This document shows positions 26,101 through 42,748 of a stretch of DNA of 64,000 nt, one piece after another. Numbering within the stretch: the first letter of the stretch is position 1; each line of letters opens with the position of its first letter. The position numbers and the translations under genes are program-made. The notes below the pieces were generated by a model. That model searched no databases. It saw only the letters and a program-made list of their open reading frames with translations, and was not told the origin of the DNA. The stretch comes from Membranipora membranacea. Lineage: Eukaryota > Bryozoa > Gymnolaemata > Cheilostomatida > Membraniporidae. The DNA is taken from positions 4,216,001 through 4,280,000 of the forward strand of contig OU612065.1 of assembly GCA_914767715.1 (NCBI GenBank), in the 5' to 3' direction.

Positions 26101-27653
26101 AACTGAACTGAGAGCCTCAGCCAACTGAACCGCTGACGAGGCAGGACTTCCACAATAAGATATAAAATATGACATTGATGATTCCAAATGAGCGCTACAA
26201 CACACCCAAGTGTAGATACTTCTATTAGATGAGGACAACACTAGAGTGTAGTCCACCTACCCTGGTATGTGGATTGAGATAGCCCTGAGGGGACATGTGG
26301 TGACGTTGTAGTCGGTAATGGCTGCTGTTTGGACATAGTGGTACTGCTTGTATCAGTGATCACAATACATGGACTATCCTTCCTTCTCAGCTGAGGTTTA
26401 TAATGCCTTTCAATATCTGCAGGAGGCTTGAGGTCCTGAAGCTTCATTAAGTTTTTTCCACTCTCAATGACCGACATGTGAAAGTCTACGAAACATTTGC
26501 TTATATCTTCCACAGTCTGCAATTACATCACAATAATTATGGGAGGGTTGTGGCCCAACAGACAATCCTGAATATTGTCGAAAGTGTTCTTATTCAGTGA
26601 TCGTTTGTAAATATGAACATGAAAACATAAATCAGGGAGTTGTCATGAAAACACCAGGAAACTGAGCTCATAGTATCATATCATATATATAAGAGAATGA
26701 GAGTAGGCGAGGAATTGTGTTTTAGGCCTAGTACCAATAGAAACTTTTGAATCTCTAAACTAAGCAGTCATGACTCTTACAGGGTAGGAAAGCGCATTAA
26801 TTTCAATAGAGGTCGTAGGAGTCATGGCCCCTGGAAGGACATTTATATAAATCGAAAATTAAGATGAAACAAAGGTACACGTTAACTGGCAAATTACTGT
26901 ATCAGATGTGCTTCGATGTTTGTTTTTATTCAATTTTGAGACATATTTTTTAACAGAGTTGACATTCTTGGCGAGTGACCAAATTAAAGAGTAGACTCGG
27001 GCAACAGCACAGCAGTCAGAAAGACTGCATGTGAGGCACACGGATTGAAAATGAGCACAAGCTGACGTTTGTCTAAACTTAATATCCACACAACTGTAAC
27101 GTGATCCAGCCCTACAAACTAAATGTGGTGGGTCTTATAAAAAACCTAATTTCCATTAATCCATGAACTCAAATACTTACAGCCATGCATCAAATTCAAA
27201 GGGCAATTATAACAAACATAGCTACACTCCTCTGACTACTCAGGATGTCTCCATGATCTCATTAACCTACCTGTGATGCCTGCACAGACAGCTGCTGAGG
27301 CTGAGGAGAGCTGGTGTGATTATTATCTTTAGAATGCTTCCATAATGGTCCTAAGTTTGATATGATGTCAGAGTACAGTGAATTTATCTGCAACAGCATT
27401 TGTCGTGTCCCTTGAATGCCAGATGTAGAAGAAGTACCCGGCTTCAGTTTCTCCACTGCGGTAATATCATTTTCTAGCCTGCCAGCAAGCTGTAGTCCGG
27501 TGGAGCACACATGTGTAACTGCCTGATAATAGTTCTTTAGTAGTGTACTCACATTAGGTACTGCTGACCCACAAACACTCGCTGTAGACTCAGCAGCCTG
27601 ATTAGTAAGGTGATCGTTCATCATTTTGTCAGGTCTAACTTCATCCGCTTTCC
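23101..27653 (-). CDS. Unrecognised protein, ~495 aa, helical N-terminus and Ser/Pro/Gln-rich tail
   Basis: Eight exons whose phases all agree: 27653-27271, 26516-26261, 25741-25464, 25144-24969, 24717-24637, 24404-24314, 23772-23643, 23192-23101 (TAA). The first ~210 residues look helical, e.g. VSTLLKNYYQAVTHVC, LQLAGRLENDITAVEKL and TVEDISKCFVDFHMSVIESG with KNLMKLQDLKP. The rest is low-complexity, rich in Ser, Pro, Thr and Gln, with scattered aromatic motifs (HHSDWQLYANSK, SYDSSGNKQIFRTL) and a Gly-Val end (GGGVGVVPTQSDIG). No enzyme, membrane or zinc motif is visible, so a nuclear or scaffold protein is plausible but unproven. The true start is uncertain. The first exon listed is open upstream of its acceptor and contains MMNDH at 27624, which may be the start. 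A second acceptor lies at about 27676, and a 10-nt exon at 29596-29605 would fit in phase. Confidence 0.7.
24522..24570. mobile_element. 31-bp GC-rich mini-insertion with 9-bp TSD (intron of the unknown gene)
   Basis: GTGATACCC occurs at 24522-24530 and again at 24562-24570. Between them lies a 31 bp block that starts TAGTCTGAG, runs through about 15 C, and ends CAGGCTA, so its ends are imperfect inverted copies (TAGyCTGrG). It shares TAGTCTGAGCCCCCC with the insertion at 38599-38656. Confidence 0.6.
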
Positions 27654-27753
27654 CTACAGTCCATAATGTGTATCTATAACAGGACAAGAGATTGAACTCA
27701 ATCACTTAAATAAATACACTGTCCTTGTTCTATACTAGCCATTATTGCCTACA

Positions 27754-27850
27754 GCATTCCAGCGGATGCTGGAATGCCCTCATATTGAGAGCGCTAGTCT
27801 GTCTTGACAAGCTTGTCAAGATATGTTAAAACAGTCTATGGTCATAGACT
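27754..27850. repeat. Cluster of three short perfect palindromes
   Basis: GCATTCCAGC-4-GCTGGAATGC at 27754-27777, the uninterrupted 18-mer CTTGACAAGCTTGTCAAG at 27803-27820, and AGTCTATG-2-CATAGACT at 27833-27850 lie within 97 bp, just upstream (minus-strand sense) of the unknown gene's first listed exon. Confidence 0.75.
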
Positions 27851-28046
27851 TTGTGTTATGCATACATGAGCTCAATACAGGGGATGCATGTAAGTTTGGC
27901 TAAATATTAGCTACTTCCCAGAGTGATTATTTTCCCTCACAGCAATACTAGTACCCTGCAATCCTTGTGAACCCTGCTATATGCCATGTTTGTATGTGTC
28001 CATATTAAACTTCTGAGTCCTATGTGTTGAGTGTGCTTAAAATCTA

Positions 28047-28264
28047 TAATAGTCTGGAGCCCTGAGAACCTGCACACCCCTATGGGGAAGGACTCTAATT
28101 TTCAATGCACTTACAGTGACATCTATCATGCCTATAAATGGTAAAGTGATGGCCATAAAGGCGAACGATTTAGGATAGATACTGTGTAAACTGTCACTGT
28201 AAGTGCGTTGAAAATTAGAGTCATTCCCCATAGGGGTGTGCAGGTTCACAGGGCTCCAGAGTAT
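28047..28264. mobile_element. MITE with ~73-bp terminal inverted repeats
   Basis: The left arm begins TAATAGTCTGGAGCCCTG (about 28047) and the right arm ends in its near-perfect inverse (to about 28264). Arms of about 73 bp share ACCTGCACACCCCTATGGGG and ACTCTAATTTTCAA, with roughly 5 mismatches. The internal ~75 bp is unique. The target duplication is not certain (TA or TAATA). The 70-codon minus frame here is a by-product of the repeat. Confidence 0.75.
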
Positions 28265-29595
28265 TATGTTTCAAGTCATGATTTTTGGGGCTTGGTTGGC
28301 CTGCTACGCCATCTTTTTCAAGTACTGTCTATCATGTTCTCTAACCACTTAGGCCAAGTAGTGTGTGTTTGGGTACGCTAATTAAACACTAATCCCTAGA
28401 ACCTGTGATTCCAAAATGGCCCAAATAATCTTTCCATTTTCTAATTTAAAACCAAGCAATTTAAGTAAATTCAAAAGGGCTACCCATTTTACAGCTTAAC
28501 CTAAACTCGGATTTCTAGAAACCGGTAGGGTTACAATGACGACAATATATGTCATTGTAGTGTTACAAGCAGTATAATTTGACAAAGTCAGCAATCCTCG
28601 ATCTAGTCAGAGTATACTGCTCGTAATTTCAGATTTATAGGCCGCCTTCTGGTTTGCACATGCCCACTGGCAGAGCTGTAGGCCTATGGGTGCCATGACC
28701 TCATATCCCAAAATGTCATTGCTTTTCTACGGATATCAGCCTCCTTATTAGAATTACTCAAGATACATCGCAGAACCAGGTTCTGAACTGGACACTTATC
28801 GCCACAGAAAGATGGGCAATCGCAAATCTTTAATTGCTATACTTAATTTTTGACCAAGTTGGTGAATAACATAATAAGTCCAAACATGCCATAAGCTAAA
28901 TTATACAACAAAGCAGCTCTATAGGCCTACTATATGCTGATCAGGAGTTTCAATCAGTAGAGTAGCCTTTGCTCTTTGCCTGTTGATAAGACTATTGATT
29001 GACTCAAGGAGTAGTCTTTTACTCCTTGATTGACTTACTACTTTTAACTTTTATGTATCGAATAAGTGCACTAGCCATGCACACATTTGTCTGTGTGTGC
29101 CTACAAATATTGGCTTGTTTATTGTATTCAGTCAATGTTTTTAGAAGATACTCTAGCTAGATGCTTTACTCAAGTCAAGGAGTTACTAAACTTTGGTACA
29201 GTAATGTTTGGCAGAAAAATATACTAGAGTTTAACTAACTAAGTTAGTAGTAGTAGTAGTAGTATGCCATTATTGTGCATGACTCGGGTGAGTATTTCGC
29301 ACAGTTTTAGAAGGTGCAGGTGCAATAAAATTATAAATATAATATGTTGTGGTGCGTTTGGTGCAGTGAGTGAGTGTTTCTAAAATATAATTCTGGAACT
29401 AATAACTTGTTGACATTTGAGACTATGTATGTAGGTATTTCTATTTGATCTTGATGGTGATCAAGAGTTCTTATTAATCAATTTATTCTTATTATTCTAT
29501 AGTATTATCCAACTATCTATATTATTAATAATTATCATTATTTATGTGGTTACCAATATATCCATAATAAAATAATAATAATGGTGTTGACTTAC
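28265..29595. other. Non-coding stretch, microsatellite at 29244-29262
   Basis: Contains a short (TAG)n run at about 29244-29262 and a small hairpin around 28994-29034 (TCAAGGAGTA ... TTACTCCTTGA). Nothing coding recognised. It may be an intron of the minus-strand unknown gene if the 10-nt exon at 29596-29605 is real. Confidence 0.4.
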
Positions 29596-29605
29596 CAGAT
29601 CCAAT
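29596..29605 (-). other. Candidate 10-nt microexon (5' end of the unknown gene)
   Basis: On the minus strand a good acceptor (CTCATTTTCTCTTAG) is followed by ATTGGATCTG and then a consensus GTAAGT donor. Read as three codons plus one base, it joins in phase to the exon starting at 27653 (IGSG-KADEV). Alternatively the junction belongs to a longer 5' UTR exon. Only RNA data can decide. Confidence 0.3.
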
Positions 29606-30967
29606 CTAAGAGAAAATGAGGATAATTAAGTTGAAATTGTACTAGAGCTTTTGCGTCAAAACATCACAAGGTGTTCTCATCATGACATCTGTTCTGTTAC
29701 TTCATATGAAAAATGAAATGGCTACAAGTTTGGTTAGATTTGTTCTTATATTGGAAAGAAGTTGTTGACCATCCATAGACCTACTATTAATAAATTTATT
29801 AGTAGACCTACTAATAATAAACCTAGACAGGTGACAGATATAGAGCTTATACGATAGGTCTATGTGTACATCCCCATTAGAGAATTTTAAAGGAAAGAAA
29901 AGAGGCTGCATTATGAAATATATCATGTTATCAACCAATCAGAACACAGATTACTGAAACTGTTAAACATCCTTGACATTATTTTACTTGACTTGATTGG
30001 ACAATTTACAGAGTGGGCGTGTCCAATGGGCCTGGGATTTAATTGTGGAGACAAGACTTTTGCTTGCAGATGTTAGTACTAGTAGTACAATTTTGAATAA
30101 AAGACTGTTAACATCTCTACACCCTGTCAGTTGCAAGCTGCATATGTTCTGCAACGATTAACTAATTCACAGCTTATTATTTTCTACACACATCCATGGA
30201 ATGGGCATGTTTCTGTATCCACATCACAGACAACAAGGCCTCTGCAAGCTGACAGCAATGAACTTCAGAACTGCCCTTGCTGACAGAGATAGGGGGCCTG
30301 AGAGACAGCAGGGCATGGGCAGTGGCTGGTGTATTTTGTACATCTCAAGTATCAATCATTTACTTTGTGGGCCAAATATGGTTGACAAGTCTAAAGGGCC
30401 CATGCTGCAGGGGCCAGTACAATTGTAGTTTTCATATACCAATGCTCCAGTCCATGCCTCAATCTAGTATCTGTATGTATATGCCCTGGCCCTTTTTCCC
30501 AACAATATTGATATTACTCCATTCCCTGGTTTACCAATGTAGCACATTTGATCAAACTTGTGTATGCTTAATTCATGGATCATCACCATGAGCTGTAAGA
30601 TGTATGTATGGTATACCGAGGTGAGTTACGAGGTGAGTTACCGTATGTTGGTGTCTACAGATGTGTGAATGTATGTATATGATTTTGCGTGTTGATGTAT
30701 GACTGGCAAATGAAGTCTACAACATCAGGTACCTCAATGCGTGTCTAAACTTTGTGAATGACAGGTGGTCTATCCAGGGCTTTGAATTGGTGTTGGATTT
30801 GTAGGGTTAGTTTTGAAAGTTCAATTAAATGGAAAATCTCAGTTTCATGGGGTGAGATCATTTTTACTGTTCATGCTAGGACTTGATAGCTCATTAGATT
30901 GTGTGTTTGAATTCGCAAATAAATTTTATTTGGTATAGAAAATTCTTAGATCGAGTTAATAGTAAAG
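29606..30967. other. Likely divergent promoter region, no gene recognised
   Basis: Lies between the presumed 5' end of the minus-strand unknown gene and the isomerase start codon. No clear coding exon on either strand. The overlapping frames at 30201-30428 and 30277-30591 show no family features. Confidence 0.4.
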
Positions 30968-36208
<5,241 letters not shown>

Positions 36209-36591
36209 ACTAATATCAGCTGTAGGTTATGGGATGTCTTCCTTCTTCTATAAAATATATTTTGTGTAGCGTAGAATTAGTTGTTCTTTTGTCATTTATA
36301 TTATTGTTCTATATGAATCTCCTTATGCAATGGTGGCAGCAAGCATTTATTTCATCAGCTTATATGAAAAAGATACTGTGTTGAATTACAAAAGTATACA
36401 ATGCGGAATATTTTGCGATTGGAATAAAATGTGAATGAATGGGAGAGCAGTTTTGTAAAATGACCATAACTTTGGCGTTAGATATTAATTGAATGGCAAT
36501 GCGTTTTCTTTGCTTTTGAGAAATAGCAAGCTTGGTGGATCCGTTGATCTCTGGCAATGAGTTCAGAGTCAGTGCAGCAGCTCCTAGTAAC

Positions 36592-39500
36592 TCAATCATT
36601 CATCCAAATAAGAGACCAAAACATCAACCAAATGGGGTACAGAACCATAATTACAACAGATATCAGATAATTATTGAATACTTGGTGGTCAATGAGGCTG
36701 TAAATAATTGAATCTTGGGCTTTCACTAGAAGGTCACCAAACTGAAGGCGATTAAGTGTAGAGACTCCAGTCAGAAGATTGTAGAGTAAATGTGTAGATA
36801 TCATAATGCCAAGTGGAGAGAATATGACAAGAATTGCAGCCTGCAGTATAGTCAGAATCCTACAAGAAATGAGTAATATAGTGGTGCCAATGATTGAATT
36901 ACAGTCAGTTTCATGATGCTCGAGAGCTATATAATTGTCTCAAATACTGAGGAGACAATTGAATGTATCTACAGATTATACTACAGTCGTTAGGTTTCAA
37001 TTTGTACATAGAAGCACTTTACTCATCGAATTCCATATCTGGAATAGCATCATTAGCTTTCCTTTGCCAAACAGTGAGTTTGCAAAATTAGCCAGTCCCT
37101 AGTAGCATTATAGGAATGTCCAAATCAGCGACACTGAAGGCATTTTATTACTGCTTCCAATTTTTTAAACAAGACTATATTTCCCAGGCTATATCATTCA
37201 TGCTAGTAGGGATAGCCAATCCGATCAATGTGAGATCAGTCCCTTTGTTGAGTGTTCTGGCTGCATAAGTTTATGTTGATATTTCCATTCCATGAGAAGA
37301 TTTAATTCAGTGACTTTAGTATATGGTGCTATCCCACCCTCCATGTTATATGTAATTTTATCTTTTTAGATGTTGTCTCCTCGCTTTTAAATAGAACGCA
37401 ATTTGTGTAGCATGCAGCAAAATTTATAGATTGTTAGAAAAATCTATGTACAAAACTGGCTCCTTAGAAAGATTGCCAAATCTGAGCCGAAGAAGAGGTT
37501 GTTTTTAACAGCTAAGACTATTTTGCTTTCTGCTAATATTAAAACTGAACATACAATTGCAAAAGGTTTGGTTTTCCAAGATAGTATACTAAAAGGTACA
37601 TTGCTAAGGGTTCATTTTCCACCTTTCTTGAGAGCTATAGATGGACCCATGGGCAAATTAGGCAATAATGGGCTGTGGTTATGAGGGCAATGTTAGCACA
37701 AAACAAAAAACCTCATTCAATTTTTTGTCATGAAAATAGATAATATAATAACACCCCCTTGTGACACAGAAGGTATCTTATGAAACAGATCTGCTACACA
37801 GGTTCCCTCTGGCCTGATGTAATAATCCAAATATGATCAGCTGATTAATACATACTTGCTCTTCCTTGGTCTGATAAAACAGTAGACTGGAACAGTAAAT
37901 GTGGTGACGACTAGTGAGAGTGAGAAGTTGAGCAGGGCTAATGAGAACATACAGATCCCATGATAGATAAGTGCAATGGTTTTGAACAGATGCCAGTTCA
38001 AATCATCAAACTCTTCCTTTCTAAAATGATCAACAATAAAAAATGATAGTTTGAACATGCTGATTGAATTATGATGATGGAAAATCTACACTAATTCAAA
38101 CTCTGCAGTTTGAACATACAAACTAATCACAAGGTTAACAAAGTAAGTATTACAAGTAACATATCACAGGTTCTAGGCTAGTTGATAACACCCTCACCAA
38201 TGCCGATGGATGTGGCGTTTAAAACATCATTTGTACCAGGGCTAAAAAGTCTGAACAAAAACGTACCTTATCACTGTCCTGGCTAGTAACATACAGGCGA
38301 TAATACAAGCTAATGAGCCAAGTATCACAGCATCGACAGCTGATAGCTGTTTTATCTCTCCGTTGCCAAAGAAATCAGGAGCTTTAAGTATCATAAACCC
38401 AGCCAAGTGACAACCGATTATTAGGGGTGTTAGTTGGTATATTCCTTGCAAAACATTCTACAATAAAGAATTGTAATATATACCATCACACAGTCAGTCG
38501 AATGGATATTTAGTGCCATCTATGTTAGGACGAGGATCATGAATATTCTATATTACACAACAATGAAAATACTGAGATAGTTTATGTTATCTCAGAGGTA
38601 TCTCCCGTCGGGGGGCCGTCGGACGAGGGGGGCAAAAGTCTGGGGGGCTCAGACTATCTCAGAGGTAGACAATCAAGATCAAAATAAGAGAAAAGCTTGA
38701 TTTGGATTTATTTAATGATCAAATGTTATCATTTCTCACATCAGGAAGACGGACTGATCTGAGCGCGTCCTCGGTGAATCTGCCATCAGCGGTGAAGGCG
38801 GTGTCTTTGTTTGCTACAAGATTGTCATTTCTACCGGCGACATCCTGGCAGAATTTCCCCCACAGTGCCAATGCGTAAGGGGTATGTTAAGGACAATTTG
38901 TTTGAAGAAAGGTTAGCAGTAGGTACTGCCAGAGTATTTTGATAATATATAACAATATAGCAAGTCGATTAGCAGGCAATCATCGAAATGTGAGGTCAAA
39001 ATACAACTCAACTAGCATTAGAAGAGAATTATTGAGAATGATTGTAACAAAAGGATATTTGTATGAGTCCTGCTGCAGCCATAAGTGCTAATGGTGGCAT
39101 GTAGACACCAATAGAGACATATCTGTATGTACATGGTAATATATAGAAGAAAAATGACTGGTGAAACTTCTCTAACAAGTTGTTGATACTTCTGTATACT
39201 CCCTCCAGGATTTTTCCTACTTCTGAAAGCCTGTAAGTAGAGCCCTTCTCTCCTCTAAGTGTTACTGCATCTATTCTGTACCTGTTAGATGCACAGAATA
39301 ATCAAACATTCACTGACACAGCATCGGAGTGAGGCTTTCTTCAGCAATTTTTTGACAAAATAAAGAGCATGATATTAACTGACCTGAGAAATAGACCATG
39401 GTTGGCTGATGCCATCCCTGTTGCTTGGTGAGCTATCATAGTAAATGCTGTTATGAGATTGTGCTTCACCATCTTCTGCATATCACTCGTCCGTATGTCC

Positions 39501-42500
39501 GTCTGGAAATCAAAAATCATATAAGAAATAGTTTCACAAATATAATATATTATGTCATTGTTAAATATTGGAACGATTGGTAGTTAATCCTCTTTCTTAT
39601 TGAGTGATAAACATAGCTTCTTATAGCTTCTCACATTGCCATCATTTCAGTCGATGCGTCTGTTTTTGTACAAGGAGACAGAGGCCGATACCTGAAAGGG
39701 AAAAAGAGGTTTCAAATTGGAAAAGCCACTTCTTTGGCAGGACGTTAGAGTGGTTGTATATCATGCAAACATCTTAAAAGATCCTGATTGTGACAAATTT
39801 TTATCTCAAAATTAATGTAAACCTACTTTCAATCCAATCATTGTTTTGTATCAAGACAAAAAGAACAGCTTGAAATAGATGGAAAATGCAACAATTTTAT
39901 TTTATTAGCATTTTCTTAGCATTTTGTGACATGAAAGATACTCAGATACTTAGTAAATGGTACATTTTTCATGGATATCATTAGTCTAATGTGTTTTTCA
40001 TGCTATTGCTGCCCATTTTTGCTCAGTAGAAGAAAGGGTGTCCCAAAACCTCTGAATCACAATGCGCTCGTTCAGTTTAAAGCTATTTTACAAAAAATAT
40101 GTATCAAAATAGCACGCGTGATAATATCTGAGAACAGAATTTTGTCTGAGATATTCTTAATGATTTGGGCAACCTAAAAGGCTTTGGCGTCGGCAGTAAA
40201 CTGTTATCATGGACTACAGCAATCTAAATATTTTGACAATGACTCAAAAGCAATGGCCAGTACATCAGACCACTGGGTCTCACATTGCCATTCCAGTCTA
40301 GACAATGCCATAAATACACGCTTAAAATGTTCAAAGCGAACAGGTTATACAATGTATCTAGCTAGAATGCCTACCCGACCATGTATAGCTGGTGGGATAT
40401 TTGCGTCTCGGATTAGCTTATTTATCACATTCACCAGATCCAGATTAGGTAACTGCCCATTTAGTCCTTCAGTTAGAACACTAATACCTCCAAATCTGAG
40501 AGCCTCAAACTCAAGATTTATAGCAGCTTGGAGAAGTCCACCTCTTCCTTCCACACTTCCTGCTTCAATGTCTGCATAGAAAGAGATATAATCATATAGT
40601 AAGCATATTGAGGAGCAGACCAATGCCGAGCAGCTATTGTGTTTTGGTGTATTTGTGGCTGTGTGCGTGTACTGTAACCCATGAAAATCTCTGCAACAAT
40701 ATTGAAAGGTTATGATTTTCAAAAGTCATGCACAGTTTTCTGACCTTTTTAGATTTGGTGTTTCCCTGAATACAAAATCTTGCATTATAAACTCACATTT
40801 CGATGTAGTCATACCAAGATATCCATCTAACCATGCCTGAAGTCCGACAAATTCATGCTGAGAAAAGAGGAATATGATATCCTTGGACCAGTATGTACTC
40901 TCTGAAAATAATAATATTCAAAATTTGAGAGCACTCAAATGAACATATTGCAGTATCAGTTGCAGAGCAAGGCTGTATTGCTTAACAAGCCGAGCTATAT
41001 TGACAGATTCGCTACTACAAATCGGTAGAAGAGTGACCATACGTGCAAATCAGTATCATATTATTCTAGGTAAGCAAAATAGTTATTTACTCTTCATATG
41101 TTGAGCTAGTGAGAGCATGAGTGCCACGCTGCCATCAGTTGGTGTGAGCCCACTAGAACTGGGTCGGAGGGGAGTTGTCATCACTACCGACTCCACACTA
41201 GGGGTACGAGGTGCTCTTAGTATTCCGTAGACATTCTTCCCTTGTGCTGTCTGGTTGTTGAGCAGATTCATTGGGTATGTGAATTTATAATCCTGTGTGT
41301 ACACCTCTAATCCTATGGCAATGAGTTGGTCCTCAACCCAATTTTCTGGAACATCACTAAGAATAAGAATGAGCACTGGTAAGAAATGTACTTGGCTTAG
41401 AGTATGAGCATCAACACAGAATTGCCCATTACATGGTTACAGGGGGCCAACAAAGACTAGTTGATTGCTGCAAATATAAACTAACAAAATGATGGGTGTT
41501 TGGAATTAGCGGCACATTACTGGCACTGGAATTTGACATATTTATGGTTCAAACTCAGCACAAAGCCTAGTTAGGCCTATAGGCACACAAGAGAGGCACA
41601 TGCCGCCTACACACCAAATCAAATGTGAATGTTTGAGGGTTTTTGCTTATGTAGTTCTCAAAACCTAGATACGTGTTGTGACAATTTTACATCAAAATCG
41701 ATTTCATGATCATTTTGAATGGATAAATGAAGTGCACAGCTACAAAGAAAAAAGAAAGAGCAGGAATCGACAAACAAGGTTATCACCTCTTAGCTTTGAG
41801 AGTCTTGATCTGTGCTTGATAAGCTTCATAATGGCTCTCAAGCCCTTTGCCTTGAAATTGCACCTTCGCCATGCCTACATTAAAAATTCATCATCAGTTC
41901 AACGGAGGTGATTAAAAAATGAACAAGCAAGGACTGCCAAACTGATAACTTGATTTATTGATCGACTGGATAATTATCGTGTGGATTATATATGCTGATA
42001 TTTTGTATGGGGATAGGTTGTTTTCAGCAGGCTGAGAAGCTGTGCAGCTAGAGATACTAAATACTGTCGTTGGTGCAGCTGAATTTTATATTATGTACAT
42101 AATTTGTGGTCAACTGTGTGTCAGATTTCAACCACAAACTGCATAAACACCTACCAAAGCAACAGTTAAATATGGGCCAATGTTCTAGTAGACTTCCAGA
42201 TATACCCATTGTGTATAATAACATTACTAGCGAATACATGATTTTTAGAGATGTGTTATTTGCTTTGATACCTCTCTCAGATTTAACTAAAAATCAAGCT
42301 TTATGATTTGAAATTCACATTACAAATCTTAGCAGCAAGAAATTAAAATCAAATTGAAATTTTAAAAAAAATTGAGCTTAAATACATGAGATGTTGACAA
42401 ATTGATGTGTTAACCCTTATATCCTTGTCTATCATAACTTGGGTTAATTTAAGAGATAGTTGGATAGAAATTGTAACAGGGCTGTTATTGAGATGCCATG

Positions 42501-42728
42501 TATGCTTCACAATCATTATCCATAAACAGAGTACTTCATAAATTACGTTCACATACCTGGTAAGAGAGCATTTTCAGAAAAGTAAACTCCCCCATTATAT
42601 GAAGGATGCACTAAAGCTACCATCCATATACAACCGCCAACAAACATGAAGAAACTCAAAAGGTTTGCTCTTTTCCCGACAAAATCCGAGATCTGTGAGC
42701 GAGTTTGAGGATTGCTCAGAAGACCCAT
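36592..42728 (-). CDS. GPAA1: GPAA1, GPI-anchor transamidase subunit, complete, 11 exons
   Basis: ER-membrane subunit of the GPI transamidase (with PIGK, PIGS, PIGT, PIGU), which attaches GPI anchors to proteins. Exons: 42728-42557, 41874-41787, 41356-41091, 40901-40815, 40571-40375, 39502-39384, 39281-39059, 38874-38740, 38457-38267, 38020-37856, 36859-36592 (TGA); 636 aa against about 621 in mammals. Visible landmarks: short cytosolic head and first span (FFMFVGGCIWMVALV), LEVYTQDYKFTYP, NVYGILRAPRTPSVESVV of the M28-peptidase-like luminal domain, FVGLQAWLDGYLG, EAGSVEGRGGLLQAAINLE, EGLNGQLPNLDLVN, ASANHGLFLRYRIDAVTLRG, then a multi-span C-terminal half ending YPIWLMFWSLIWMND. An acceptor just upstream of the ATG (exon edge 42748) suggests a 5' UTR intron. 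The join between exons 7 and 8 uses an AT-AC intron (separate entry). Confidence 0.95.
38590..38665. mobile_element. 58-bp GC-rich mini-insertion with 9-bp TSD (GPAA1 intron)
   Basis: TCTCAGAGG at 38590-38598 is repeated at 38657-38665 (longest shared string TATCTCAGAGGTA). The 58 bp between contains three runs of five or six G (G-quadruplex-capable on the plus strand) and ends GGGGGGCTCAGACTA, the inverse of the TAGTCTGAGCCCCCC end seen at 24531. It sits in the intron between GPAA1 exons 8 and 9. Confidence 0.55.
38875..39058 (-). other. U12-type AT-AC intron in GPAA1
   Basis: Between exon 7 (ends ...CTC ATA CAA at 39059) and exon 8 (starts GCA TTG GCA at 38874) no GT-AG pair keeps the frame. 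The intron begins ATATCCTTTT, the textbook U12 5' splice site. It contains GTCCTTAAC (38894-38886), matching the U12 branch-point consensus, 12 nt before a terminal CCTTAC. Splicing there joins phase 0 to phase 0 and gives GLIQALALWGKF, matching the family's conserved leucine-rich/ELW segment. This is a minor-spliceosome AT-AC intron of 184 bp. Confidence 0.85.
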
Positions 42729-42748
42729 CTTTCAGCAATGAGTCGAAC

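Noticed and set aside
28037-28249. 70-codon minus frame as a gene
   Set aside because: Coincides with the MITE at 28047-28264.
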